Position numbers and translations under genes: made by a program
In this document: piece by piece, positions 12,813-20,887 of the stretch
How the letters are laid out: every line of letters begins with the position of its first letter
How positions within the stretch are numbered: position 1 is the first letter of the stretch
IMG/VR virus record: IMGVR_UViG_3300036466_000344
Coordinates: 1 to 23,024 of that record
DNA: 23,024 nucleotides
DNA from: a virus
Reading direction: 5' to 3' (one strand)
Notes under the pieces: model-generated
Told to the model about the DNA's origin: nothing
Seen by the model: the letters and a program-made list of their open reading frames with translations, nothing else
Databases searched by the model: none

Positions 12813-13121
12813 ATGGAAGTAACCATAAAGAAAGAGGACGAACAGAAGGCCGTTGAAGGTACAGTATTAAAAAGAGAATTAAGACCCAATCAGATAGAAG
12901 TAGGAGATAAAGTTATATCATACATCGTAACACCTACAAAGTATTACCTAGATATGCAAACAAAGGTTCAGGGACCTGGAGGAAAGATAATGCTTACAAG
13001 GTATGCTGAAGAGGTACTTAAAAGAGTCGAGGAGAAGTACACTGTAAATGATTTCACGCCTAATGAAATCAATGAGGTGATTGAAGGCTTCGACACGTTT
13101 TGTAACACCAAGCCTTACTAA
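12813..13121 (+). CDS. Tail assembly chaperone, upstream frame
   Basis: The 102-residue product sits between tube and tape measure, where tail assembly chaperones are encoded. It holds an N-terminal acidic and strand-rich part (KKEDEQKAVEGTVLKREL) followed by a central strand (VGDKVISYIVTPTKYYLDMQTKV) and a helical end (EEVLKRVEEKYTVNDFTPNE). The downstream frame (13081-13341) overlaps its end in the +1 register and lacks a good start of its own, so a frameshift product like lambda gpG-GT is expected. Slippage at ACG-TTT-TGT (13095-13103) could fuse the first 96 residues to 79 of the second frame, 175 residues in all. ATG 12813 follows TTGGAGGATATCCC. Chaperone function is inferred from order and frame arrangement. 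Confidence 0.75.
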   Translation: MEVTIKKEDEQKAVEGTVLKRELRPNQIEVGDKVISYIVTPTKYYLDMQTKVQGPGGKIMLTRYAEEVLKRVEEKYTVNDFTPNEINEVIEGFDTFCNTKPY

Positions 13122-13341
13122 AACCATTGAAAACGAATGGTTTGATTTAGTTCAGATAATTGATGACAGGGCATACAGGCGTAAGATATCGGGGTATAAT
13201 AAAACGCGCTGGTATCTTATACTTAAATGTGGTATATCAAAAGAAGAGGTAGATAATTTTACTCTTGATGAATTAATGGAAGCATATTATGCATGGGTAA
13301 CATTTCAGGAAGAAGAAAAAAGAGCTCAAGATGCTCAGTAG
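13081..13341 (+). CDS. Tail assembly chaperone, downstream frame (frameshift product)
   Basis: This frame gives up to 86 residues, including SLTKTIENEWFDLVQIIDDR and a helical ISKEEVDNFTLDELMEAYYAWV end, typical of the second part of tail assembly chaperones. The only nearby start codon is a TTG at 13081 directly after an in-frame TGA (13078-13080). Its GAGGTGA is too close to the TTG, so translation probably comes from frameshifting in the upstream frame between 13081 and 13121. The shift is +1 (or -2) relative to it. TTT-T at 13098-13101 or CCT-T at 13113-13116 are possible slip sites. The TAG stop at 13339-13341 overlaps the ribosome-binding site of the tape measure gene. Confidence 0.7.
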   Translation: MKASTRFVTPSLTKTIENEWFDLVQIIDDRAYRRKISGYNKTRWYLILKCGISKEEVDNFTLDELMEAYYAWVTFQEEEKRAQDAQ

Positions 13342-13350
13342 GAGGCGTAT

Positions 13351-15606
13351 ATGGTTGCAGTAAATAGAAAATCCAAGTACGTACTCGAATATCTTGCAAA
13401 TACAGGACCTCTTAAAAAGGCTCGACAATTACAAGAGAAGTTTAATGCTTCTGTAAAAAGGGGAGATGCCTTTTTAAAGCTTATAGCAAGCACTTCAAGA
13501 AGTAGCTTTTCAGGCATTTCTAATAATATCAGATCAGCTGTAGAAGCCTCAAAAAGATTATCTAGATCTTTCTCCGGGGCAATGCGAACAATGCGTAATG
13601 CTATGGTAAATACAAGATTTGAGATTGCAACATTAGGAGCGGCCTTAGCTACAGTATTTGGAAGATTTGTGGGTGACGGCGTCAAGACGGCTGCGGATAC
13701 AGAGGAAATCTTAAATAGATTTCGTGTCTCATTCCAAGGCGTAATAACAGAAGCAACAGTAGTAGTAGATAAAATGTCCTCCTCGATGCGACTGAGTAAG
13801 AATACTGTGGCAGATTATCTATCACAAGCTCAAGACGTTTTAATAGGTTTTGGATATAGTAGGTTAGCAGCATTGGGACTCTCTAAAGAGATAACGCAGT
13901 TATCATTAGATTTAGGATCATTCAATAATATACCATTCGATGAAGCTTTGAAGAACATGTTATCAGGACTCTTAGGAAACCATAATGCTTTAAGAGGTAT
14001 GAGGGTAGTATTAAGAGAAGCAACTCTTGAACAAAAAGCGTTATCTATGGGAATTAAAAAAGGGTGGAATAACTTAGATGAGGCTACTAAGCTTCAGATA
14101 AGATTTCGTGTAGCTGTAGATCAATCAGTAAATGCGATTGGTGACTTACATAGAACAATGTTTGAAACAACAAACAGATTTAGATTTTTTCAAGAAATGA
14201 TAAAGAACATGAAAAATAGTTTATTTCCTGGACTTACTACATGGTTAGGAGAGATAGCGGAACAGCTCGGAGTTTATATACTAAATAATGAGACTATGTT
14301 TTCAGATCTGGGCGAATATATAACTCATGTAGGATATATATTAAGTCAAGTATCTAGACACGTGTTAGCGTTTATGAATCATTGGCAACAACTATCTGAA
14401 ATACAGCAAAAATTAATTATTTTTGCAGGATCAATTGCATTGATTGCAACTCCTGTAATGGGTATAATAGTTATTTTTGGTAGGGCTATGAAAGTCATGT
14501 CCTTTTGGGTAACTATAATTGTATTAGTTGCTTTGGGAATGCAGGATATTTACGCGGTAATGAAAGGTGGGGAAGGATACTTCAAAGACTTCTTAAATTA
14601 TATGGGATGGTCTATTGAGGGTATTAAAAAGTTCACCAGCAGCCTACCAGCTATGGCAAAATCCTTTGTTTTAGGAATAAAAAATTCCAAGGGATTCCAA
14701 ACAGTATTAACAGCAGTACTAGATATAATGGGCCGAGCCTGGAGCGTAATTACAAAAGATATCATACCAGCACTAAGAATGATGTGGGATGTACTTTCAG
14801 CTAATCAAATAATACAGACAATATTTCAACTACTGTATGTCGGACTCAAGGTCTTCCTAGACCTTGTGGGATTAGTATTTTCAATATTCTCTGGAGATTT
14901 GGGGAGGATACAAGAACATGCAAGTAGCTTTGTGACTAGTGTAAAAGAAATGCTCGGAGGAGCTTTTAAACTTTTGCTTGGAGTAGTCGGTACAATACTT
15001 ACAAAGCTTCTTCCCAATCTTATAAGAGGTCTTTTTGGATTTTTAGTAAGTGTTATGGGACAGGTTTTAAAGCTAATTGTTCAAGGCATTGTAGGAATAA
15101 TGTCACCTATAATTAAGGGAGTAGTTTCAATACTGAGTTTTCTGTGGAATGTGTTTAAAACTTTTATTGCGGGTACGCGAGATATTATCTTAGGTGTGTT
15201 TAATGTATTAGTAGATGTTACTGTAGGAGTATTGAAAAACGCATTCTCCTTCCTGGAAGGAAAAGTTAATTGGGTTATAGATAAGATGGCAAAAGCAAAG
15301 GCCTTTATTACCGGAGGATCTACTGATACAGGATCACCGGGAGCTCCAAATCCAGGGGCTCCTAATCCAGGAGGTTTCCCAGGAGGTACTTTACCGCCGG
15401 ATATAGATGCTGGAGGAATTACTGGAGGTGTTATCCACTCCCGAGGTGATACGAAAATCAGTTTTGCCGAGGTAAACATACCGATACAACTACCTGAAGG
15501 GTACCAAGGAGATGTGACAGAATTTAGAAGAATTGCCGCAGAGGAATCGCAAGCAGCAATATCAAATATAATGCTTCGTGCATATGACAGCAATAGGGGG
15601 AGGTAA
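13351..15606 (+). CDS. Tape measure protein
   Basis: The tape measure fills the tube and fixes tail length. It is by far the longest gene after the chaperone pair, with 751 residues. Long helical segments occupy the N-terminal 340 residues. There are hydrophobic membrane-like stretches at about 353-398 (KLIIFAGSIALIATPVMG, FWVTIIVLVALGM), about 488-520 and about 535-625. A Gly-Pro-rich linker (GSPGAPNPGAPNPGGFPGG, about 660-690) is followed by an acidic C-terminal part. At roughly 0.15 nm per residue, the known rule for tape measures, a tail near 110 nm is expected. No lysozyme or peptidase motif is visible. ATG 13351 has TAGGAGGCGTAT, reusing the stop of the upstream frame. Confidence 0.88.
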   Translation: MVAVNRKSKYVLEYLANTGPLKKARQLQEKFNASVKRGDAFLKLIASTSRSSFSGISNNIRSAVEASKRLSRSFSGAMRTMRNAMVNTRFEIATLGAALATVFGRFVGDGVKTAADTEEILNRFRVSFQGVITEATVVVDKMSSSMRLSKNTVADYLSQAQDVLIGFGYSRLAALGLSKEITQLSLDLGSFNNIPFDEALKNMLSGLLGNHNALRGMRVVLREATLEQKALSMGIKKGWNNLDEATKLQIRFRVAVDQSVNAIGDLHRTMFETTNRFRFFQEMIKNMKNSLFPGLTTWLGEIAEQLGVYILNNETMFSDLGEYITHVGYILSQVSRHVLAFMNHWQQLSEIQQKLIIFAGSIALIATPVMGIIVIFGRAMKVMSFWVTIIVLVALGMQDIYAVMKGGEGYFKDFLNYMGWSIEGIKKFTSSLPAMAKSFVLGIKNSKGFQTVLTAVLDIMGRAWSVITKDIIPALRMMWDVLSANQIIQTIFQLLYVGLKVFLDLVGLVFSIFSGDLGRIQEHASSFVTSVKEMLGGAFKLLLGVVGTILTKLLPNLIRGLFGFLVSVMGQVLKLIVQGIVGIMSPIIKGVVSILSFLWNVFKTFIAGTRDIILGVFNVLVDVTVGVLKNAFSFLEGKVNWVIDKMAKAKAFITGGSTDTGSPGAPNPGAPNPGGFPGGTLPPDIDAGGITGGVIHSRGDTKISFAEVNIPIQLPEGYQGDVTEFRRIAAEESQAAISNIMLRAYDSNRGR

Positions 15607-15612
15607 TAGCTC

Positions 15613-16242
15613 ATGCCAATCATTGATCAAATTCCAGCACCATTAAAAGATGCTGCGGAATTCTTAGGACTAGTAAAAGATAAGTGTAAGATTGGTACAG
15701 ACCTTGAGCTAACCCTCGAGGTTGTTTCAAAGCATAAAATAACTCGAGACTATGATGTTCCGGATAAAAGAACTGAAGCTGGGTACAACATTGCAGATAA
15801 TATAGATGATAAACCAATGGGATTTACCTTACAAGCTATTTCAAATGAGTGGGACTGGAGGGACAAAAAGCGTATGTTAGTACAAATGGCAGAGGCTAAA
15901 AAGCCCATACAGTTTTATTCACTTGTAGATAAGATTGTTTATGAAAATCTTGCTATAAAGAACCTTACTTTTGAAGCTTCTTATAGGCAAGCTAATGGTT
16001 TTACAGCAAGTTTTACATTAAAACAAATAAGGGTTGAAGAGGCTGAGAAGTCCGAATTCGGAGTAGATATATCACAAGATAAAAAAGGACAGACCGCACA
16101 GGGGAATGCAAACTCCCTAGGAGATGTGGATGAAGTAAATCCTGCAAAGGATGGACTTTTCGGAAAAGCTTTCGGACCAGATGGAATTTTAAAAGAATTT
16201 AATGCTGAGGGAGGTCTTTCAGGATTTTTAGGAGGTTTTTAA
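15613..16242 (+). CDS. Dit-like / baseplate hub-tube adaptor protein (putative)
   Basis: The gene lies between tape measure and plug, where a distal-tail or hub-connecting protein is expected. The 209-residue product has a core of about 150 residues with strands (DLELTLEVVSKHKITRDYDVPD, MGFTLQAISNEWDW, GFTASFTLKQIRVE) resembling the N-terminal domain of Dit-like tail proteins in related contractile phages. A Gly- and Asp-rich tail follows (about 155-209: QDKKGQTAQGNANSLGDVDE, then GGLSGFLGGF). ATG 15613 follows GGGGGAGGTAATAGCTC, which overlaps the end of the tape measure. Role inferred from the strand pattern and gene order. Confidence 0.6.
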   Translation: MPIIDQIPAPLKDAAEFLGLVKDKCKIGTDLELTLEVVSKHKITRDYDVPDKRTEAGYNIADNIDDKPMGFTLQAISNEWDWRDKKRMLVQMAEAKKPIQFYSLVDKIVYENLAIKNLTFEASYRQANGFTASFTLKQIRVEEAEKSEFGVDISQDKKGQTAQGNANSLGDVDEVNPAKDGLFGKAFGPDGILKEFNAEGGLSGFLGGF

Positions 16243-16244
16243 TT

Positions 16245-16580
16245 ATGGGATTATATATAGATTTCAAAGGATATAATTCGAAGGAGATTAAAAAAAAGCC
16301 TACAAGAGTTGTAGTACCAATAAAAGATAAAAAATTTATTTTTGAGATTTCTATGAATCGCACTACAGAAGCATTAATGCTAAGTATATATGATTTGAAA
16401 GAGGATCCAATATTAAGTGGGATTAGATTAATACCAAATATTGATCTTACGATGTCTCTATCTAAGGATGTGTTTGTAGAAGGTGTTTCTGTTTGGGCTC
16501 AGTGGTCTAATCTTACAAATAATAATGAATTAACCTCCTTTATGAATAATCTTAAATTATATATCGGAGGTGTAGAGTGA
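16245..16580 (+). CDS. Baseplate plug protein (Pam3 gp18-like family)
   Basis: A 111-residue beta-rich protein between the Dit-like protein and the hub. Its size, location and pattern (TRVVVPIKDKKFIFEISMNR, ALMLSIYDLKEDPILSGIRL, then FVEGVSVWAQWSNL) match the small baseplate plug proteins described in minimal contractile phages such as Pam3, which cap the base of the tube. GG(A)GG in the end of the previous gene (TTAGGAGGTTTTTAATT) serves ATG 16245. The stop overlaps the GTG start of the next gene by 4 bases (GTGA), suggesting coupled translation. Confidence 0.65.
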   Translation: MGLYIDFKGYNSKEIKKKPTRVVVPIKDKKFIFEISMNRTTEALMLSIYDLKEDPILSGIRLIPNIDLTMSLSKDVFVEGVSVWAQWSNLTNNNELTSFMNNLKLYIGGVE

Positions 16581-17374
16581 GTTTTAAAGTCTTCGGTCAA
16601 AATTATCAGTGCAGATTATTAGACAAGAATTACAATCAAAATAATCTAGATATTGATTTTGCAATAGAGTATGATAGTAATTCAAAAACAAACACCTCCA
16701 GAATACATCTTTGGAATCTAGCACCTAAGACGCTAGCACAACTAGAAGAGGGGATTCCTATAGAGCTAAGAGGAGGCTGGGAAGAAAGTAATGGCCCTAT
16801 ATTTTTAGGAGAGATTTTAAGATTCTTTACCAAAAAAGAATCTCATGGACAAACAAGAACTACTATATATGTAGGACAGGATAGAGATTACTGGTTTAAT
16901 TCTACAATATCAAATGAGTGGGAAGCTCCTGTAGATGTTAAGGAAATCGTAAGGGACATAATAGATACTACGGGCTTTACATTAGGTCATATAGACCCCG
17001 CTCTAGTCCATAAGTATAGAAGGCCTTGGGGATGTTCAGGAAAGGCTCACGCAGCCCTCAAAGAGCTTGCTGAAGATTGTGGCGCTGAAGTATACAATGA
17101 GGATGGAAAAATATTTTTCATCCGTAAAGGTATGACGGCACTTCAAACAGTAATAATTGAATCTCCCCACATTTTAGAATCTCCACAGAAATCTCAAAAG
17201 GGTTTATGGAAGTTTAGAAGCATTCTAAGATATGAGGGACGACCAGGAACTCAGGTAGATTTAAGATCCAAGTTTTTGTCGGGAGAGTTTATTGCTACAA
17301 AAGTAAAGCATATAAAGATAGATCACAAGCAATTTTATACAGAGTGGGAGGTAAGTACGGGTGAAGAAGAGTAA
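16577..17374 (+). CDS. Baseplate hub protein (gp27 / gpD-like)
   Basis: This 265-residue protein probably forms the trimeric hub joining tube and spike. It shows the barrel-rich pattern of the gp27/gpD superfamily: FKVFGQNYQCRLLDKNYN, DIDFAIEYDSNSKTNTSRIHLWNL, PIELRGGWEESNGPIFLGEI, then a helical domain (VKEIVRDIIDTTGFTLG; GKAHAALKELAEDCGAEVYN) and final barrel strands (LRYEGRPGTQVDLRSKFLSG). It starts with GTG 16577 after CGGAGGTGTAGA. There is no lytic domain, so cell-wall digestion would have to be elsewhere. The spike gene starts 14 bases before its end. Confidence 0.75.
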   Translation: MSFKVFGQNYQCRLLDKNYNQNNLDIDFAIEYDSNSKTNTSRIHLWNLAPKTLAQLEEGIPIELRGGWEESNGPIFLGEILRFFTKKESHGQTRTTIYVGQDRDYWFNSTISNEWEAPVDVKEIVRDIIDTTGFTLGHIDPALVHKYRRPWGCSGKAHAALKELAEDCGAEVYNEDGKIFFIRKGMTALQTVIIESPHILESPQKSQKGLWKFRSILRYEGRPGTQVDLRSKFLSGEFIATKVKHIKIDHKQFYTEWEVSTGEEE

Positions 17375-18179
17375 TCTAATTGAGATAGATGATTTAATTA
17401 AAGCACTTATAAAAGACTTTGCAGATACTGTGTATACCTCATTACCTGCAAGGGTAGTATCTTTCAATACTGATACTATGAGAGCGATAATACAGCCATT
17501 AATAACACACAAGGATATTCACGGACAACCTCAAGAATATAGTGTATTCTCTGAAGTGCCCGTACTTTATCCTAACAGTGCTGATGTATATATTCGTACA
17601 CCGCTCAATAAGGACGACCTAGTATTTGTATCCTACAGTACTGTGGCCTTAGATATATTAATGGGCATTAACAAGCCTGCAGATCCAGACTCATTAAGAA
17701 AGTTTAGTTTAAAAGATGCTTTCGTAGTAGGGGGATATAGATTTGATGGGGGTGCTAAAACACTTTCAGGATTTTCTGAAGACATTGTAATACACCGCAG
17801 AAGTACAAATACAATAATTAGATTTGCAAAGAATGGCGATTTGATAATAACGGGGGCTAAAAAAGTTCAAGTAGATTGCCAGGAATCAGAGGTAACATGT
17901 AATACCACGAAGGTTACTTGCAACACTTCTGAACTTGTAGGTACAAAGCATACCATAACAGGACTAGTAGATATCACAGGAGATACTACAATAAAAGGAC
18001 TTGTGGATATTACAGGAGCTTTGGCTGCATCTGGAGGTATTTCAGGATCTGGAGGAAGCTTCACAGTAGATGAAGGTGTTATGGTGGCCAAAGGAATTAA
18101 GACTGCAAAAGGTGTGGATCTTGATTTACATACGCATACAGATGGAGAGGGTAGAAATACATCTATTCCAATAACTTAA
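17361..18179 (+). CDS. Baseplate spike protein (gp138/gpV-like, membrane-puncturing)
   Basis: The 272-residue protein is the expected tail spike tip. It has an N-terminal OB-like part (SLPARVVSFNTDTMRAIIQP, NKDDLVFVSYSTVALD) and, after residue 150, a beta-helix-like region with near-repeats (GLVDITGDTTIKGLVDITGA at about 198-217) and a Gly-Ser stretch. The C-terminus carries LHTHTDGEGRNTS with His257 and His259. Paired His near the apex binds a metal ion in phage spikes such as P2 gpV, so the same role is probable. GTG 17361 follows GGGAGGTAAGTACGG. Gp138-like is one possibility and gpV-like another; the motif and place leave little doubt about a spike role. Confidence 0.8.
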   Translation: MKKSNLIEIDDLIKALIKDFADTVYTSLPARVVSFNTDTMRAIIQPLITHKDIHGQPQEYSVFSEVPVLYPNSADVYIRTPLNKDDLVFVSYSTVALDILMGINKPADPDSLRKFSLKDAFVVGGYRFDGGAKTLSGFSEDIVIHRRSTNTIIRFAKNGDLIITGAKKVQVDCQESEVTCNTTKVTCNTSELVGTKHTITGLVDITGDTTIKGLVDITGALAASGGISGSGGSFTVDEGVMVAKGIKTAKGVDLDLHTHTDGEGRNTSIPIT

Positions 18180-18193
18180 TAAGGAGGTAATTG

Positions 18194-18601
18194 ATGGCAT
18201 CTGCAAAACTTGAAAATTATGATTATGTTCTAAGTGGTGGATCACTTGAAATGACTTCCGGAATTTCTGAGGAGTTACAAGCACAAGATTTTGAATTGGG
18301 TACCAATCATAATGAATGGTGGTTAGGAAGTAAATTTGGATATCCGTGGTTTGTAAGTGATTCTGATGGAAATAATATTGGGTTATTAGGAACAAGATTT
18401 GATGCTGAAAAAGCTGCCGCCATATTTTCTACTAAGATTCTTAAAAGTAGCTCGGTACAAAGTATACAAAGTATTTCATTTGAGTTGGATAAGAACAATA
18501 GATTCCTAGGTTGTGATATTACGGAACTGCTTATTCCGGGACTTTCCGACGAGGATTCAGTAAAAGGATTTTATACATTAGCTTTTAAGTATGGAGGATA
18601 A
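18194..18601 (+). CDS. Baseplate wedge protein (gp25/DUF2634-like)
   Basis: A 135-residue protein between the spike and J-like genes, where gp25- or DUF2634-type wedge or sheath-initiator proteins are found. It has an N-terminal DYVLSGGSLEMTSGISEELQ, a FDAEKAAAIFSTKILKSSSV helix and SISFELDKNNRFLGCDITEL strands near the end, a pattern seen in these proteins (short strand-helix-strand core). I chose ATG 18194, six bases after AAGGAGG, over the TTG at 18191. The J-like gene starts five bases after its stop. Confidence 0.65.
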   Translation: MASAKLENYDYVLSGGSLEMTSGISEELQAQDFELGTNHNEWWLGSKFGYPWFVSDSDGNNIGLLGTRFDAEKAAAIFSTKILKSSSVQSIQSISFELDKNNRFLGCDITELLIPGLSDEDSVKGFYTLAFKYGG

Positions 18602-18606
18602 TATTT

Positions 18607-19779
18607 ATGGCACAATATGGAGTAACACCAGAAGGATTCAAAAGTAAAAATTATCAAATATGCCTTACAGAAATTGTAACAGTATATAAAAATAAATATC
18701 CCGACTTTAAAGAGCATGAGTCTAATGCCTTATACTTACAGGCACAAGCACAGGCGAATCAAGAAGAGCAACTATGGAATACACTAGAAGCTGTATATAA
18801 CTCTCAATTTGTATTAACATCAGAACATACAGCATTAGATTATAAAACAGTTGATAGAATAGGTCCTAGAGGGGAAAGTACTTATGCTTCAGGTAAGGTT
18901 ACTATTTCTGGAAGTGTGGGAACAAAAATTCTTCAAGGAGAGTTGTTGAGAACTTCTGAAGATTCTGGACTGAGATTTAGAATCTTAGCATCTTATACAA
19001 TACCTTCGGGAGGATCACTAGAAGTAGAGGTGCAGTGTACAACATCTGGAATTTCTGGCAACCTATTCGCACACACTATTGTATCTTTTGTAAACACGAA
19101 AGTCGGGATAACTAATGTGGATAATAGTGATATACTAGTGGGCGGTAGAGAAGCTGAGACAGATATAGAGTTACGTGAGAGGTATTTTGCCTCTTTACAA
19201 GATTTCAGAGGATCTAATGTACCAGCTATTGCAGCAAGACTTCGAAGAGTGCCTGATATAATAGCATATAAGATAAGAGAGAACAAAACAAGCAATACAA
19301 AAACCATTGAAGGAATTTCAATGACATCTCACAGTATAGGAGTAACCGTTATTGGAGGAATAGATTTAGAGGTCGGCAAAGCATTATTTACTTCTAAAGC
19401 AGGAGGAATAAATGACCTGGGTACAACTTCTATAAAAGTGCCTGACGTAGACGGTACAGAATACAATGTGGGATTTACAAGAGGTAAAGGAACACCTCTA
19501 AATGCTAAACTAGAGTTAGTAACCACAGATTTTTTCTTAGGTAATAATATTGAGGTAATTAAAGAGCAGCTTGCAAAATACATCAATGAGTTATCCATAG
19601 AAGAGGACTTCTTATATAATCAATCAATTGCTAAAGCCTTTAGTTGCGTAGATGAAGTAACTAGCTTTAACCTATATGTAGGAAAAGGATCCTCTCCAAC
19701 AGGTCAGGTAGATATTAAAGCAGCACAACATGAAAAATTTATTATAGATATATCAGACATAACAATAACAAGATCTTAG
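18607..19779 (+). CDS. Baseplate J-like protein (wedge)
   Basis: The J-like protein forms the baseplate arms. The 390-residue product shows the family's N-terminal helices (GVTPEGFKSKNYQICLTEIV, ALYLQAQAQANQEEQLWNTL), a central domain with GPRGESTYASGKVTISGSVG and the strands TTSGISGNLFAHTIVSFVN, and the ETDIELRERYFASLQDFRGS motif. The last is a hallmark block of baseplate J proteins (ES/TDxELRxR). A C-terminal segment IKEQLAKYINELSIEEDFLY follows. Length is within the family range. ATG 18607 has GGAGGATAATATTT. It is followed after 10 bases by the I-like protein, the usual partner. Confidence 0.85.
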   Translation: MAQYGVTPEGFKSKNYQICLTEIVTVYKNKYPDFKEHESNALYLQAQAQANQEEQLWNTLEAVYNSQFVLTSEHTALDYKTVDRIGPRGESTYASGKVTISGSVGTKILQGELLRTSEDSGLRFRILASYTIPSGGSLEVEVQCTTSGISGNLFAHTIVSFVNTKVGITNVDNSDILVGGREAETDIELRERYFASLQDFRGSNVPAIAARLRRVPDIIAYKIRENKTSNTKTIEGISMTSHSIGVTVIGGIDLEVGKALFTSKAGGINDLGTTSIKVPDVDGTEYNVGFTRGKGTPLNAKLELVTTDFFLGNNIEVIKEQLAKYINELSIEEDFLYNQSIAKAFSCVDEVTSFNLYVGKGSSPTGQVDIKAAQHEKFIIDISDITITRS

Positions 19780-19789
19780 GAGGAAGTGT

Positions 19790-20449
19790 ATGGGAAAAAG
19801 TATTGAAGATTTATTTAATAATTTAGACACCTTCCAAGATATAATTGACTCACTTCCCACAAAAGTACAAAATGCTCCTAACTTCTTAGAGGCATTGAGT
19901 ATAGGGCATCAAAGAATTATGGGTATGTTTAAAGTACTACAGGATATTTATATATTAAATGACCTGCAAAGATGTTACGGAGTTAGTTTAGATTACCGAG
20001 GAGCTGAAGAGGGTGCTCCTAGAGGTAATTATAATGATGTAGACTACAGAGTATTTATTCAACTAACGAGTGCTATCAATAGATTAAACGGAGGTACAAT
20101 TCCAGAGATTCGTAAAATATTATCAATTATATTTGGAGATGTGTATACTCAGATAGAGGTTATTGATTTAAAGGACGGTAATATAAAAATTATTATACCC
20201 TCCACTTATTCGAGTGATATTTTATCAACTTCTGGATCTGATATGTCCGCAGCAGGAATTAATTTAATCTTTGAGATTGTGGCTTCCTTTGATATTGGGT
20301 TATCTTTTGTACCTGCTAAGGATGGCGTAAAAGATCGAGATGATGCTCCAGCAAAACTTAGATTACATAAGAAGCTTACCTCTGGTAGGAAGCTCAGTAA
20401 ATATGCATCTAGAATAGATTTGGGTATATCCCCAATAGATAATAATTAG
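19790..20449 (+). CDS. Baseplate I-like / DUF2612-like protein
   Basis: A 219-residue protein directly after the J-like gene, as in P2 I and Mu gp48-type arrangements. It has the expected helical N-terminus (SIEDLFNNLDTFQDIIDSLP), a conserved-looking CYGVSLDYRGAEEGAPRGNYNDVDYR block, and a central FIQLTSAINRLNGGTIPEIRK helix, features shared with the DUF2612-type proteins (G-x-x-(R/E)G-x-(P/R)R-x-D-x-x-YR). It probably links the wedge to fibres. The C-terminal 45 residues are basic and lack a clear partner domain. ATG 19790 follows TTAGGAGGAAGTGT. Confidence 0.75.
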   Translation: MGKSIEDLFNNLDTFQDIIDSLPTKVQNAPNFLEALSIGHQRIMGMFKVLQDIYILNDLQRCYGVSLDYRGAEEGAPRGNYNDVDYRVFIQLTSAINRLNGGTIPEIRKILSIIFGDVYTQIEVIDLKDGNIKIIIPSTYSSDILSTSGSDMSAAGINLIFEIVASFDIGLSFVPAKDGVKDRDDAPAKLRLHKKLTSGRKLSKYASRIDLGISPIDNN

Positions 20450-20460
20450 GAGGTAATATA

Positions 20461-20874
20461 ATGGCCCAAGTAGTTACTAAATACTTAGTTAGAATGTTAG
20501 AACATAAGAAAAAGATTGCCGATAAGCTTGTATTTAATACGGGTAGTGTAGATCAGATGACAAAAATACGATTTGGAGATGGTGGAAAAACAGGTGTTGG
20601 GGAGCTTATAGTACCCAACGGTAATAATCCAGTCCTAGGAAACCAACTTTTAGAAATTGATATCACTCGTACAGATCGTGTAACGGATTATGAATACATC
20701 TCTTATGGGGTAATCGATACTTCAGTACATACAGCCCTTGTAGGAAAAGACATTAATGAAAGAGCTATTATGGATGCTGGAGGCACTATGGTAGTAATGG
20801 AAACGTTTGCAGGCTTTGGAGTACTTCAGGCTAATAAAACATATGAGTATGCATTAAGATATACAATAATATAG
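20461..20874 (+). CDS. Short fibre-attachment protein (DUF3751-like N-terminal domain)
   Basis: A 137-residue protein before the long fibre gene. It has a pattern seen in the N-terminal attachment domains of tail fibres such as DUF3751: MTKIRFGDGGKTGVGELIVPNG, then LLEIDITRTDRVTDYEYI and DINERAIMDAGGTMVVME. In many phages that domain is fused to the fibre; here it is encoded alone, as a small connector between baseplate and the fibre that follows. It ends with a strand ANKTYEYALRYTII. ATG 20461 follows AGGAGGTAATATA. Assignment is from pattern and position. Confidence 0.6.
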   Translation: MAQVVTKYLVRMLEHKKKIADKLVFNTGSVDQMTKIRFGDGGKTGVGELIVPNGNNPVLGNQLLEIDITRTDRVTDYEYISYGVIDTSVHTALVGKDINERAIMDAGGTMVVMETFAGFGVLQANKTYEYALRYTII

Positions 20875-20887
20875 GAGGTTAGGAAAT

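Noticed and set aside
2782-19598. Long reverse-strand open frames overlapping the virion genes (for example 4862-5188, 15081-15623, 18993-19307)
   Set aside because: They lie opposite well-supported genes, lack ribosome-binding sites, and have compositions expected of the complement of coding DNA.
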